Assembly (NCBI GenBank): GCA_023457135.1
Contig: JAEWMO010000065.1
Span: forward strand, 1 to 51,006
DNA: 51,006 bases
Reading direction: 5' to 3'
DNA from: Methanobacteriota archaeon
GTDB taxonomy: Archaea; Halobacteriota; Methanomicrobia; Methanomicrobiales; Methanoculleaceae
A model generated the notes under the pieces. The model searched no databases, was not told the origin of the DNA, and saw only the letters and a list, made by a program, of their open reading frames with translations. Positions 1 through 8,264 of the stretch are shown piece by piece. How positions within the stretch are numbered: the first letter of the stretch is position 1; every line of letters starts with the position of its first letter. The translations under genes and the position numbers were made by a program.

Positions 1-1346
1 GGAAGCCGGCCGAGCGACTCCCTGATCAGCTCCGCCGGGTATTCGTAGTCGACGAGTTTTCCGGCAAAGTAGGCCTCATAGGAGGAGAAGTCGAAGTTGC
101 CGTGTCCCGAGTTGTTGAAGAGGATCACCTTCTCTTCGCCGGTCTCCCGGCACCGGAGAGCCTCGTCGATCGCGGCCTTCACGGCATGGGCGGCCTCGGG
201 CGCGACGATGATTCCCTCCGTCCGGGCAAACGTCACGGCGGCGTCAAAGACCTCGTTCTGGTGGTAGGCGACGGGCCGGGCGACGCCGTCGTGGACGAGA
301 CGGGAGACGAGCGGCGCCATGCCGTGGTAGCGGAGACCCCCGGCATGGATCGACGGCGGGACGAAATCGTGGCCGAGGGTGAACATCCGCATCATCGGCG
401 TCAGCCCCGCGACGTCCCCGAAGTCGTAGGCATACAGCCCCTTCGTCAGGGTCGGGCAGGCGAAAGGCTCCACCGCGATGATATCGGTGTCGGGGTGTTT
501 CCCGGTCATCTTCGCGCCGGCGAACGGGAAGGAGAGCCCGGCAAAGTTGGTGCCGCCGCCGACGCACCCGATCACGACGTCGGGGTAGGCGTCCTCCATC
601 GCGAGCTGCTGCTCTGCCTCCTGGCCGATGATCGTCTGGTGGAGGCAGACGTGGTTGAGGACGGAGCCGAGAGCGTAGTTGGTGTTCTCGTGGGCAGCCG
701 CGTCCTCGACCGCCTCGGATATGGCGATGCCGAGAGAGCCCGGGGTATCGGGGTCGCGGGCGAGCACCATCCGGCCCGACCGGGTCTTCTCCGACGGGCT
801 CGGGATACACTCGGCGCCGTAGACCTGCATCATGCTCTTCCGGTAGGGCTTCTGGTCGTAGGAGGACCGGACCATGTAGACGGTGCACTCCATATCGAAG
901 AGGCCCGCTGCAAACGCAAGCGACGAGCCCCACTGCCCCGCCCCGGTCTCGGTCGCCAGCCGCTCGATCCCCGCCTCGCGGTTGTAGTAGGCCTGCGGGA
1001 TGGCGGTGTTGGGTTTGTGCGAACCCGGCGGGCTCACGCCCTCCCACTTGTAGTAGATCTTTGCCGGGGTCTTTAAGACCTTCTCAAGCCTTCGTGCCCG
1101 GTAGAGGGGGCTCGGCCTCCAGAGGGTGAGGATGTCCCGGACCTCTTCGGGGATATCGATGTAGCGCTCCGTGCTCATCTCCTGGCGGATCAACTCCATC
1201 GGGAAGATGTGGCGGAGGTCGCCCGCGACCGCCGGTTTCCCGGTCGCCGGGTGAAGGGGCGGGTCCATGGGCGTCGGGAGGTCTGCCTGGATGTTGTACC
1301 ACCGCTTCGGCATCTCCCCCTCGTCAAGGAGGATCTTCGTCTGCAT
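1..1346 (-). CDS. trpB2: Tryptophan synthase beta chain, TrpB2 type (3' end cut by window edge)
   Basis: PLP enzyme of the TrpB2 group, which condenses indole with serine to give tryptophan. About 448 codons are visible and the reading frame runs off the left edge, so only a few C-terminal residues should be missing. The PLP lysine lies in GSHKPNTA (residues 108-115, Lys111). The glycine-rich phosphate loop GCVGGGTNFAG is at about 260-270. The long N-terminal extension starting MQTKILLDEGEMPKRWYN is typical of TrpB2 rather than TrpB1. The ATG at 1346 is chosen because it lies about 25 nt downstream of a TATA-like box. No trpA is visible here; TrpB2 proteins often stand apart from trpA. Confidence 0.93.
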   Translation of the reverse strand, partial: MQTKILLDEGEMPKRWYNIQADLPTPMDPPLHPATGKPAVAGDLRHIFPMELIRQEMSTERYIDIPEEVRDILTLWRPSPLYRARRLEKVLKTPAKIYYKWEGVSPPGSHKPNTAIPQAYYNREAGIERLATETGAGQWGSSLAFAAGLFDMECTVYMVRSSYDQKPYRKSMMQVYGAECIPSPSEKTRSGRMVLARDPDTPGSLGIAISEAVEDAAAHENTNYALGSVLNHVCLHQTIIGQEAEQQLAMEDAYPDVVIGCVGGGTNFAGLSFPFAGAKMTGKHPDTDIIAVEPFACPTLTKGLYAYDFGDVAGLTPMMRMFTLGHDFVPPSIHAGGLRYHGMAPLVSRLVHDGVARPVAYHQNEVFDAAVTFARTEGIIVAPEAAHAVKAAIDEALRCRETGEEKVILFNNSGHGNFDFSSYEAYFAGKLVDYEYPAELIRESLGRL

Positions 1347-1362
1347 ACACCCAGGTGTGCTC

Positions 1363-1378
1363 TGTATACTTATATACA
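1363..1378 (-). promoter_or_regulatory. Perfect 16-bp palindrome over the trpB2 TATA box
   Basis: TGTATA and TATACA form a perfect inverted repeat with a 4-nt spacer. Read on the minus strand it contains the sequence TATATAAG, a good TATA box about 25 nt before the trpB2 ATG. Overlap of a palindrome with the TATA box suggests a repressor operator. The Methanothermobacter TrpY repressor is known to bind TGTACA-type boxes; the half-site here is TGTATA, so a TrpY-like regulator is an inference. A further palindrome GTGCAC follows at 1381-1386. Confidence 0.5.
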
Positions 1379-1488
1379 TTGTGCACCACTTTTGAGCAAC
1401 GCAGGATAACTTAGATCGCTTCGATCGGGATAAACCGGACCCACCCCCTCCGGGAGAGCGGCCCGGAGATGGTTCCGGGGAAAAAGGG

Positions 1489-1495
1489 TATATAA
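1489..1495 (+). promoter_or_regulatory. TATA box for the 1517 gene
   Basis: TATATAA is centred about 25 nt upstream of the ATG at 1517, which places transcription start at or next to the start codon. This supports a leaderless transcript and choice of ATG 1517 over TTG 1508. Confidence 0.6.
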
Positions 1496-1516
1496 TCACC
1501 CTGCCACTTGAGTGCG

Positions 1517-2101
1517 ATGTATATCCTCGCCCATGCCATGGCCGGCATCCTGCTCGGGATCGTCCTCGCGGTGATCGCCGGCGACCGGCGAGTCGTCGCG
1601 CTCGGCGCGCTGGGCGCCGTGCTTCCCGACCTGATCGACAAACCGCTCGGGCATATTATCCTCAACGGGACCGTCAACTACGGGAGGATCTTCTTTCACG
1701 GCCTCACCGTCTTCTTCCTCTTCCTCATCGCCGGTCTCCTCCTCTACCACTACCGCGGCCGGTTCGGCCTTATCGCGGTTGCCGCCGGGATGGCGAGCCA
1801 CCAGTTCCTCGATGCGATGTGGCGGCATCCCGTCGAGTGGTTCTGGCCGTTCCTCGGCCCCCTCCCCCGGCACGATTACGCGGAGGACTATTTCTGGGAC
1901 GCCATCCTGCGGGAGCTCGCCCAGCCGAGCGAATGGCTCTTCTTCTTCCTGATCACCGGGTTGTTTGCCGTCCTCTACCGGCGGGAGCTCGAGGACCTCC
2001 TTGCCCGGCTCACAGGCGCGACGGATCGCCGGATGCTCTTTGCCGCGCTCGGCCTTGCCGCCGTCGCCGCACTGGCCGTGGGCGGGCGGTTCCTCCTCTG
2101 A
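1517..2101 (+). CDS. Membrane-bound metal-dependent hydrolase-like protein (YdjM/DUF457-like)
   Basis: Polytopic membrane protein of 194 residues with about four hydrophobic segments. It carries the scattered His/Asp residues typical of the YdjM-like family: His in LAHAMAGILLG near the N terminus, DLIDKPLGH, FHGLTVFF and ASHQFLDAMWRHP. These could coordinate a metal at the membrane face, but the substrate is not known. A TTG at 1508 would add three residues; ATG 1517 fits the upstream TATA box better. Its stop codon abuts the end of the convergent methyltransferase gene with one base between them. Confidence 0.7.
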   Translation: MYILAHAMAGILLGIVLAVIAGDRRVVALGALGAVLPDLIDKPLGHIILNGTVNYGRIFFHGLTVFFLFLIAGLLLYHYRGRFGLIAVAAGMASHQFLDAMWRHPVEWFWPFLGPLPRHDYAEDYFWDAILRELAQPSEWLFFFLITGLFAVLYRRELEDLLARLTGATDRRMLFAALGLAAVAALAVGGRFLL

Positions 2102-2102
2102 C

Positions 2103-2948
2103 TCATCTCCGCTTCTGCCACCAGATCGCGGCGTAGGTCGAGGAGCCGGTGAGGGCGAGCCCGTCGGCCTGCCGGCCAAGGTGAGTGCGGAAGTAATCCC
2201 GGAGGATCGCCCGCTGCTCGCCGGTCTCAACCCCCATCCGGGGAGCGAAGTGCTCGACCGCGTCCTCGAGGGTCGGAAACACGGTCGTGCCCTCCAGCGG
2301 GCGCATCAGGACGTTCGGGTAGATCCCCATACCGTAGAGGACGTTGAAGAGGCAGTCGGCCTTCGGCCTGGGGTGGTAGGGCGCCCCGTGCAGGTCCTCC
2401 CAGAGCTCGAGATAAAGACGCTCCCAGAGCGGTTCGTCGGCGAACCAGTAGAGGTGGACCGACCCGGAGGCAGCCGCGTCCATCGCGGCAAGGGCAGACC
2501 GGATATCCAGCATCACGAGCGAGAACGAGGCGACCACCCGGTCGTAAGGCGGGTCGAGATCGCGGTCCGGATCGATCTCCTCCCAGAGGCCCTGGACGGT
2601 GGTGATGTCGGCGAGTTTCTCCCGTTCTGCGGCCGCCCGGAGTTCGGCGAGCATCCCCTCCGCCGGGTCGACCGCCGTCACCGAAGCACCGGCTCTCGCA
2701 AGCGGGAGGGCGAGGGTCCCCGGACCCGACCCGATATCGAGCACCCGGTCGCCGGGAGAGACGGCAAGGTCCGAGAGGATCTCCGCGACCCGGGCGGTTC
2801 GGCCCGCCTCCCCCCGGACGGCATACCGCCGGGCCTGCTCCCGGTCCCCCCAGAGCCCGGCACCCTCCCGGAACCCCGGGGTCGACCGGTTCAGGGCGAG
2901 CCGGATCCTCCAGACATCGTTCCAGTCGGGGGCCACACCTTCCTTCAT
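2103..2948 (-). CDS. SAM-dependent methyltransferase (class I)
   Basis: Class I methyltransferase of about 281 residues. Motif I is VLDIGSGPGTLALPLA, followed by the acidic strand end VTAVDPAEGM, and later VVASFSLVML in the motif IV region. The N terminus (WNDVWRIRLAL) resembles methyltransferases found beside metal or corrinoid genes in methanogens, but the substrate cannot be read from sequence. The frame is open to 3089, but those extra codons run through the TATA-like region, so ATG 2948 is preferred. It is divergent from the GerW-like gene and convergent with the 1517 gene. Confidence 0.8.
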   Translation of the reverse strand: MKEGVAPDWNDVWRIRLALNRSTPGFREGAGLWGDREQARRYAVRGEAGRTARVAEILSDLAVSPGDRVLDIGSGPGTLALPLARAGASVTAVDPAEGMLAELRAAAEREKLADITTVQGLWEEIDPDRDLDPPYDRVVASFSLVMLDIRSALAAMDAAASGSVHLYWFADEPLWERLYLELWEDLHGAPYHPRPKADCLFNVLYGMGIYPNVLMRPLEGTTVFPTLEDAVEHFAPRMGVETGEQRAILRDYFRTHLGRQADGLALTGSSTYAAIWWQKRR

Positions 2949-3031
2949 CGGTCCTTCGGTCGCCTTTTGAGCGTAAGTAGGTATCCATGTATCCTGCCCG
3001 ACCGTTTCAGGGCGCAGGGTAACCCCAACCA

Positions 3032-3041
3032 TTATATACGA
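3032..3041. promoter_or_regulatory. Shared bidirectional TATA element
   Basis: TTATATAC on the plus strand reads GTATATAA on the minus strand, so one AT-rich core can serve both directions. It is about 25 nt from GTG 3062 on the plus strand. On the minus strand it would give a leader of about 60 nt for the methyltransferase gene. Confidence 0.4.
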
Positions 3042-3061
3042 GACTGCAGACTGGAATACCT

Positions 3062-3529
3062 GTGGTGAATGGTGTGACTGGCGAAACAATGCTCCAGATT
3101 ACCGTCGATCAGCTTGCACGAACACTCTGCGCGAGCGCAATCCTCGGTGCTCCGGTCGACACCGGCGACCGGGTCATCATACCGGTCGCTGAATTCGGGT
3201 TCGCGTTCGGCGGCGGCGAGGGGACCGGAGGAGACAAACAGGGCAACCAGGGTTGCGGTTCCGGGACCGGCGGTGGGGGAGGTATATCGGCCGTCGCCCT
3301 GATCGTCGTCACGAAAGGCATCCCCGGCCCCGACGGCATCCAGGTGGTCTCGCTGAAGAAGAAGAGCCACCTGGCGGAGGTCATCACGACGATCGGGGAG
3401 ACTGTCGGCCCGCACGTCGCACACGCGTTCGAGAAGGGCACGGATATGATGATGCAGCGCAAGAGCAAAGAGCCGCAGACAGTAGAAGAGGGGACCGAGA
3501 TCCCGGTCCGCATCGAAGAGGAGACCTAA
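3062..3529 (+). CDS. GerW/YtfJ-family protein
   Basis: Small soluble protein of up to 155 residues. It has the GerW (sporulation protein YtfJ) pattern: a DRVIIPVAEFGFAFGGG strand, a glycine-rich loop (GCGSGTGGGGG) and then ISAVALIVV. The family is known from Bacillus spores, but is also present in archaea that make no spores, where its role is unknown. The C-terminal 20 residues are acidic. The start is uncertain: GTG 3062 or 3065 would fit a leaderless transcript, and ATG 3089 (146 residues) begins the conserved part. Next downstream is a DUF2953 gene, the same neighbour seen in Bacillus (ytfI-ytfJ). Confidence 0.75.
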   Translation: MVNGVTGETMLQITVDQLARTLCASAILGAPVDTGDRVIIPVAEFGFAFGGGEGTGGDKQGNQGCGSGTGGGGGISAVALIVVTKGIPGPDGIQVVSLKKKSHLAEVITTIGETVGPHVAHAFEKGTDMMMQRKSKEPQTVEEGTEIPVRIEEET

Positions 3530-3550
3530 CCCTCTCTTCGCTTCCTCTCC

Positions 3551-4231
3551 ATGGCCGCGACGCTTCTCTTTTTGATCCTGCTCGCCGTCGCCATCGTCCT
3601 CCTGCTCTTCCTGCTTGCCCTCTACCTGGTCCCGGTGACCGTTGAAGCGGCATCCGACTGCACGCAGGAGAGTGCCCGGGCGATCGCAACCGTAGCCTGG
3701 GGCATCGTAGGGGCGAGGGTCCGGGTCGGCGACGGCCTGCAGGTGATCGAGGTTCTCCTGGTGGGCCGCCCGGTCGTGACCCGCGACATCGCGGAGCTGG
3801 CAAAACCCGCCCCTCCGGAGGAGAAGAAGAAAGAGGAGAAAGAACCCCGCCCGGCTATTTCGGCGCGTGAACTCCTCGGCGCCGCCCGCGACCTCCGGCC
3901 CCACGTCAGGGAGGTGCTGGCCGCTTTCCTCCGGTCCCTCCACCTCGAGAGACTCCGGGGCCGGATCACCCTCGGCCTCGAGAGTCCTGCCGACACCGGG
4001 ACCGTCTACGGCTGGTGCACGGCCGTCCGCTACGCCCTCTGGCCGGCCGAGGCGGTCGACTTCGTGATGATCCCTATCTTCGGCAGGGAGATCTTCGAAG
4101 GCGCCTTCCTGCTCCGGTTCCAGATCCGCCGCCCGCTCCTGATCATCGTCCCCGTCGTGCGGGCCCTATTCCATAAACCGGTCCGGCAGCGGCTCCGGCA
4201 GTTCTCCGGAAGAGGTGCTCCCGGTGCCTGA
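3551..4231 (+). CDS. DUF2953 domain protein, N-terminal membrane anchor
   Basis: 226-residue protein with one strong N-terminal transmembrane segment (residues 4-28, leucine/valine-rich). A soluble part follows with a charged PPEEKKKEEKEPRP linker near 90-105, then the DUF2953 core (GRITLGLESPADTGTVYGW). The C terminus is hydrophobic and basic. Function is unknown. It lies 21 bp after the GerW-like gene and overlaps the next small gene by 17 bp, so the three are probably one transcript. The GerW-DUF2953 pairing across distant phyla suggests the two proteins work together at the membrane. Confidence 0.7.
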   Translation: MAATLLFLILLAVAIVLLLFLLALYLVPVTVEAASDCTQESARAIATVAWGIVGARVRVGDGLQVIEVLLVGRPVVTRDIAELAKPAPPEEKKKEEKEPRPAISARELLGAARDLRPHVREVLAAFLRSLHLERLRGRITLGLESPADTGTVYGWCTAVRYALWPAEAVDFVMIPIFGREIFEGAFLLRFQIRRPLLIIVPVVRALFHKPVRQRLRQFSGRGAPGA

Positions 4232-4478
4232 GGGGACCGATCTCGTCGTCGGGGGCGGCCGCAGGGTCGAAGGGCGGTGCATCATCCCCATCGTCAGGGC
4301 CCTCGCCATCCACGGGGGAGGAGGCACCGCGGTCAGCCTGACCCCGGTCGCGCTGGTCGTCGCCGAGGGGGAGAACGAGTACCTTGCCCTTCTCCCCGGC
4401 GTGGCACCGGACGTCAGGGATGCCATCGGCACGCTTCGCGGCGATATCGAGCGCGAAAAAGAGGAGTGTGCCGGTTAG
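4215..4478 (+). CDS. Small GerW-like protein
   Basis: 87-residue protein that looks like a shortened GerW/YtfJ relative: RCIIPIVRALAIHGGGG aligns by eye with the DRVIIPV...GGG part of the 3062 gene, and SLTPVALVV with its ISAVALIVV strand. GTG 4215 is chosen because GGAAGAG lies directly upstream inside the DUF2953 gene. It ends 4 bp before the convergent ABC permease gene. Kinship to GerW is by eye only. Confidence 0.55.
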   Translation: MLPVPEGTDLVVGGGRRVEGRCIIPIVRALAIHGGGGTAVSLTPVALVVAEGENEYLALLPGVAPDVRDAIGTLRGDIEREKEECAG

Positions 4479-4482
4479 GCGA

Positions 4483-5628
4483 TCACTCGTGGCGGAGCGC
4501 CTGGATCGGGTTTAGCTGCGCCGCTTTCCAGGCCGGGTAGAGGCCGGAGGCCACGCTCGTCAGGACGCCAAACGCCATCCCGAAGACGATATAGAGGAGG
4601 CTCGTCGGGTTGAAGAGGTAGTCCGGGTTCCCGACGAAGATCGCCGTCACCGCATACCCGGCGACGAAACTGAGCACCCCCCCGATGGCGGCGCCTGCAA
4701 GGCCGAGGAGAAGGGCCTCGTAGATGAACATCCGCATCACCTCGCTCCGGCGGGTCCCGATGCTCCGCAGGACGCCGATCTCCTTGATCCGCTCGGTCAC
4801 CGACATCAGCATCACGTTTAAGATCGAGACCCCGGCGACGATGAGGGAGATCGCGCCGATACCCGAGAGGAAGACCGTGATCGAGTCTGCGGCCGAGAAG
4901 ATGCTCTCGAGGATCCCGCGGGTGTCCATGACGTTGACCGTATCCTCGCGCCGGTTCATCCGCTGCTCGATCGATTCCTTGACCGCGTCGATGTCGTTGA
5001 CGTCCCGGACCTTCACGATGACCTGGTCATACTCCTCCTCATCGTAGTGGTTCGAGTACCAGGAGTAGGGGACGACGATGGCGTAGTCGGGGTTGATGTC
5101 AAAGCCCATCCCCCGCTCTTCAAGCACGCCCACCACACGGAGGGTCTCACTGCCGATCCTGACCCGGGCGCCGAGTTTCAGGCCGTTCTCCCTGCTGTTC
5201 GCGGCAAGCTGGCTCCCGATCAGGCATCCGGCGCCGGTCTCCTTCGGGTAGGACCCCGACTCCAGTGCGAGCAGGGAGGGGATATCCCCGGCGGGGATCG
5301 CGTATATCATCGCGGCGCTCTCTTTATCGCCGACGGTTATCCTGTCGGCGTTGGTTGAGAACGGTATCGCCACGTTCGAACCGACTGCCCGGGAGATATC
5401 GGCCACCTGCCGTTCGGTGAGCTTGCCGCCGCCGGTGCCCATCGCCGGGGAGACGATGATGGTGTCGCCGACGTCGGTGACCATGTCGCCGAACATGAGG
5501 CTGATGCTGTTGCCCATGATGCCGAGGGAGGCGATCGCGATGACGCCGATGACGATCCCGATGACCGCGAGGGTCGATCGGAGCCAGTGGCGGCTGACGT
5601 TCCGGCGGGCGAGGTCAAAGAAGGTCAT
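4483..5628 (-). CDS. ABC transporter permease, MacB/FtsX type
   Basis: 381-residue permease. It has one N-terminal transmembrane segment (about residues 17-37), a large extracellular MacB-like domain (about 45-240), and three C-terminal segments of the FtsX fold (about 255-280, 310-335, 345-370). The NVMLMSVTERIKEIGVLRSIGTRR coupling region is recognisable after the second segment. Such transporters export lipoproteins or peptides, or work mechanically, rather than importing solutes; the substrate is unknown. The start ATG 5628 overlaps the stop of the ATPase gene by 4 bp. It is the last gene of a four-gene operon beginning at 8096. Confidence 0.88.
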   Translation of the reverse strand: MTFFDLARRNVSRHWLRSTLAVIGIVIGVIAIASLGIMGNSISLMFGDMVTDVGDTIIVSPAMGTGGGKLTERQVADISRAVGSNVAIPFSTNADRITVGDKESAAMIYAIPAGDIPSLLALESGSYPKETGAGCLIGSQLAANSRENGLKLGARVRIGSETLRVVGVLEERGMGFDINPDYAIVVPYSWYSNHYDEEEYDQVIVKVRDVNDIDAVKESIEQRMNRREDTVNVMDTRGILESIFSAADSITVFLSGIGAISLIVAGVSILNVMLMSVTERIKEIGVLRSIGTRRSEVMRMFIYEALLLGLAGAAIGGVLSFVAGYAVTAIFVGNPDYLFNPTSLLYIVFGMAFGVLTSVASGLYPAWKAAQLNPIQALRHE

Positions 5629-6296
5629 GATGCCACCTTCCCGTCGACGAGCCGGATTGTCCGGTCGGCGTACTCCGTCATCCGGGGATCGTGGGTGACC
5701 ATGACGACGGTCTTGCCCTCCTCGCGGTTCATACGGTCGAGGAGATCCATGATCGCGGTCCCGGTCTTCGAGTCCAGGTTCCCGGTCGGTTCGTCGCAGA
5801 GGAGGAAATCGGGGTCGTTGACGAGCGCACGGGCGATCGCCACGCGCTGCTGCTGGCCGCCGGAGAGTTCGCCGGGTTTGTGGGTGAAGTGGGTTTCAGC
5901 AATCCCCACCGCCCGGAGGACCTCCTGCGCCCGCTCGCGGGACCCGTTCTGCCGGCCTTTCAGGATGAGCGGGTACTCGACGTTCTCGACGACCGAGAGG
6001 AGCGGGATGAGGTTGAACTGCTGGAAGACGAACCCGATGTGGTCGCGCCGCATGAGGGTCAGTTCGTCGTCGTCCATCCCGCCGATCCGTTTGCCGGCGA
6101 TGGTGACCTCCCCGGAGGTCGGGACATCGAGCGACCCCATGATGTTCAACAGGGTCGATTTCCCCGACCCCGACGGCCCCATGACCAGGACGAACTCGCC
6201 CTTCTCAATGGCGATATCGATCCCGGCGAGCGCGATGACGTCGCCTGCAGGGAGGGGATAGACCTTTCTGACGTTCTCGAAACTGATGACCGGCAT
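5625..6296 (-). CDS. ABC transporter ATP-binding protein, LolD/MacB type
   Basis: ATPase partner of the adjacent permease. Visible motifs are Walker A GPSGSGKST, Q-loop FQQFNLIP, signature LSGGQQQR, Walker B FLLCDEPTGNLD and H-loop VTHD. ATG 6296 (223 residues) is preferred over GTG 6317, because GGAAG lies about 9 nt upstream and the GTG would lie inside the previous gene. The gap after the upstream gene is 5 bp. The four-gene order (Yip1-like, exported protein, ATPase, permease) implies one complex. Confidence 0.93.
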   Translation of the reverse strand: MPVISFENVRKVYPLPAGDVIALAGIDIAIEKGEFVLVMGPSGSGKSTLLNIMGSLDVPTSGEVTIAGKRIGGMDDDELTLMRRDHIGFVFQQFNLIPLLSVVENVEYPLILKGRQNGSRERAQEVLRAVGIAETHFTHKPGELSGGQQQRVAIARALVNDPDFLLCDEPTGNLDSKTGTAIMDLLDRMNREEGKTVVMVTHDPRMTEYADRTIRLVDGKVAS

Positions 6297-6301
6297 TGCC
6301 G

Positions 6302-7438
6302 TTACTTCCGTCTCCACGAGTAGTAGATGGCACCGAATATCCCGACCGCGGCAAGCATGATGACGACCACGCCAAGGGGCGGGATGCCGCCGTCCGACTC
6401 TTCGAGGGGAGTGGCCGCAACGCCGCCGACCTCGACCATCGTCGTCGCCGTATACCGGTTGCCGTCGTCGTCCCGGTACTCGACGACGACCGGGATCTCG
6501 CGTGCGCCTCCATCGGCCCGGAACGTCACCTCAAACGAAGAGATGTCGTCGGGGTCGAGCGTCCCGACGACGTAGACCCGGAAGGGATCGGTGGGTGCCG
6601 CCGGGGCCCCGGTGGTGACGAGGACCGACCGTGCGGACTCAAGGCCGGCGTTCATGACGTCGCCCACGATCCGGTAGCCCCCGGCGATGGGGGTGACCTC
6701 GACGTTGGTGACGACCGGGTCCGCCTGTCTCTTATCCTCGCTGAAGGCGATGGGGAGGGTGAGATCGGCGGTATGGGTATTGATGCCGTTGCGCCAGATC
6801 ACCTGGAACGCGACATCCGTCTCCGCGGTAGGGGTCAGGTTGAAGCGGACGGTCGAAGAGCCGTCGGGGGCGAGGGCGCCGATGAACCCCCCGGTCGGGG
6901 TGACGGTAAAGTCCGTTCCCTGCGGGACCACCTGGACGCCTGATGCGGCGTTCGGGCGCGGGTTCCCGACCAGAATGGTGATATCGGCTGTACGGCCCTG
7001 AGCAAAGGCGTCCGGTTTCCCGATCACCGAGACGCTGAGGGGAGTATCCTCAACCTGGATGGGGACCGGGTAGCGGAGGCTGCCGCCTTCACGGAAGTCG
7101 ACGACGAACATGGGATAGAATGTCCCCTCCCCGCCGCTTGCCCGGAGGGTGAAGGTGAACGTCTTGTTGTTGTGGGCGCCGATCTCTCCTACCACCGGGT
7201 AGGGATCGCTCGTGGCCACGACCCCGTCGTTGTAGAGACGGACGCTCTTGATGGCGACGGGTTCGGCACCGTTGTTCTGGATAACGACCGTGAGGGTCCC
7301 GGTATCCCCCTTCATCAGGACCGCCGGGTCGAGCGAGGAGGAGGTCACGGTGACGTCGGCCGGGCCGGCGGAAGCCGGGCCGGTGACCACCGTCACGGCG
7401 CAGAGAAGTGCTATGATAACGAGATGAAACGGTTTCAT
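6302..7438 (-). CDS. Exported CARDB/COG1361-like protein with C-terminal anchor
   Basis: About 378 residues. A signal peptide (MKPFHLVIIALLCAVTVV, cut probably after GPASA) is followed by repeated beta-sandwich domains of the CARDB/alpha-sandwich type. The C terminus is one transmembrane helix (IPPLGVVVIMLAAVGIF) and a basic tail (SWRRK). Phrases such as TLTVVIQNNGAEPVAIKSVRLY are typical of archaeal S-layer-associated adhesin-like domains. It probably acts outside the cell as the accessory or substrate-binding part of the ABC system encoded downstream. ATG 7438 starts 1 bp after the previous stop; six earlier codons in frame lie inside that gene. Confidence 0.78.
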   Translation of the reverse strand: MKPFHLVIIALLCAVTVVTGPASAGPADVTVTSSSLDPAVLMKGDTGTLTVVIQNNGAEPVAIKSVRLYNDGVVATSDPYPVVGEIGAHNNKTFTFTLRASGGEGTFYPMFVVDFREGGSLRYPVPIQVEDTPLSVSVIGKPDAFAQGRTADITILVGNPRPNAASGVQVVPQGTDFTVTPTGGFIGALAPDGSSTVRFNLTPTAETDVAFQVIWRNGINTHTADLTLPIAFSEDKRQADPVVTNVEVTPIAGGYRIVGDVMNAGLESARSVLVTTGAPAAPTDPFRVYVVGTLDPDDISSFEVTFRADGGAREIPVVVEYRDDDGNRYTATTMVEVGGVAATPLEESDGGIPPLGVVVIMLAAVGIFGAIYYSWRRK

Positions 7439-7439
7439 A

Positions 7440-8096
7440 TTACAGCCATCCGGCAAATGTCATGATTGTATAGAGGAGGTAGAGGCCTACGGGTATTCCG
7501 ACGGTGAGCGCTGCGTCCCGCGTGGAGAGGTTTCGTGCATACTTCATGCCGAAGATCCAGATGTTCGCGCTCCAGATCATGAAGAGGATGCCCACGATCC
7601 CGGAGATCTGCGCCAGGGGGTCGGCTACCAGCATGGTTGCCAGGTCCTCGGAGAACTCCACCATCTGCTCAGGGCTCATCGCAGACGGGATTGTTATGCG
7701 CGAGATGATCAGGTAGGTGAAGAACGCCCCGATGATGCCCCCGAATACCTGGGGAAGGAACCCATAGCCCGTGAACTCCAGCGTCCTCTTGAAATCGCCT
7801 TTGCCCTTGAAGGCCATCGAGATGAGGTAGAAGACAATACCGAAGGCGATCCACATCAAGAATCCCCCGATCACGCCGAAGACGGCGGCGAAGATCACGC
7901 CGATCATCCCGAAAGCCTGCGCTTCGGCGGGGAGCATCGCGATGATCATGTTTGCCGCCATTGCGGCCGAGACTGCCCCGATGATCCCGATGACAAGCGC
8001 GATCAGCGCCGGCACCTTCAGGCTCGGTTCGTCCTGCATCCGCGCTTCAAAGAAACGCCCGGGATTGAGCAGTACCCGGAGAAATCCAGCTTCCAT
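7440..8096 (-). CDS. Yip1-family membrane protein
   Basis: 218-residue membrane protein with five hydrophobic segments, of the Yip1 family (FLRVLLNPGRFFEARMQDEPSLKVPALIALVIG near the N terminus is the usual opening). It is the first gene of the ABC operon. ATG 8096 is chosen; 29 further in-frame codons upstream run across the promoter. A TATA-like tract (TATATTTT on the plus strand, 8137-8144) lies about 45 nt upstream, giving a short leader with GAGG near 8112. Members of this family often sit next to ABC3-type permease genes in methanogens; the role is unknown. Confidence 0.75.
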   Translation of the reverse strand: MEAGFLRVLLNPGRFFEARMQDEPSLKVPALIALVIGIIGAVSAAMAANMIIAMLPAEAQAFGMIGVIFAAVFGVIGGFLMWIAFGIVFYLISMAFKGKGDFKRTLEFTGYGFLPQVFGGIIGAFFTYLIISRITIPSAMSPEQMVEFSEDLATMLVADPLAQISGIVGILFMIWSANIWIFGMKYARNLSTRDAALTVGIPVGLYLLYTIMTFAGWL

Positions 8097-8264
8097 GGTT
8101 AATGTGCCTCGTATACTCTTGGCAGACCGGGGGAGATATATTTTTTCAGTAATGGGAGCCGGAACAGCCCATCCCTCCTGCAAAAAAGATCGTTATAATT
8201 ACTGGAAATCCCTTTAAACGGGACTGGAGCGGCCGGACGACTCCACCGGAAGCGCGCGGGTACG

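Noticed and set aside
3029..3089. Upstream start (3089) for the methyltransferase gene
   Set aside because: It would place the start codon before and across the TATA element, and the extra 47 residues show no conserved features.
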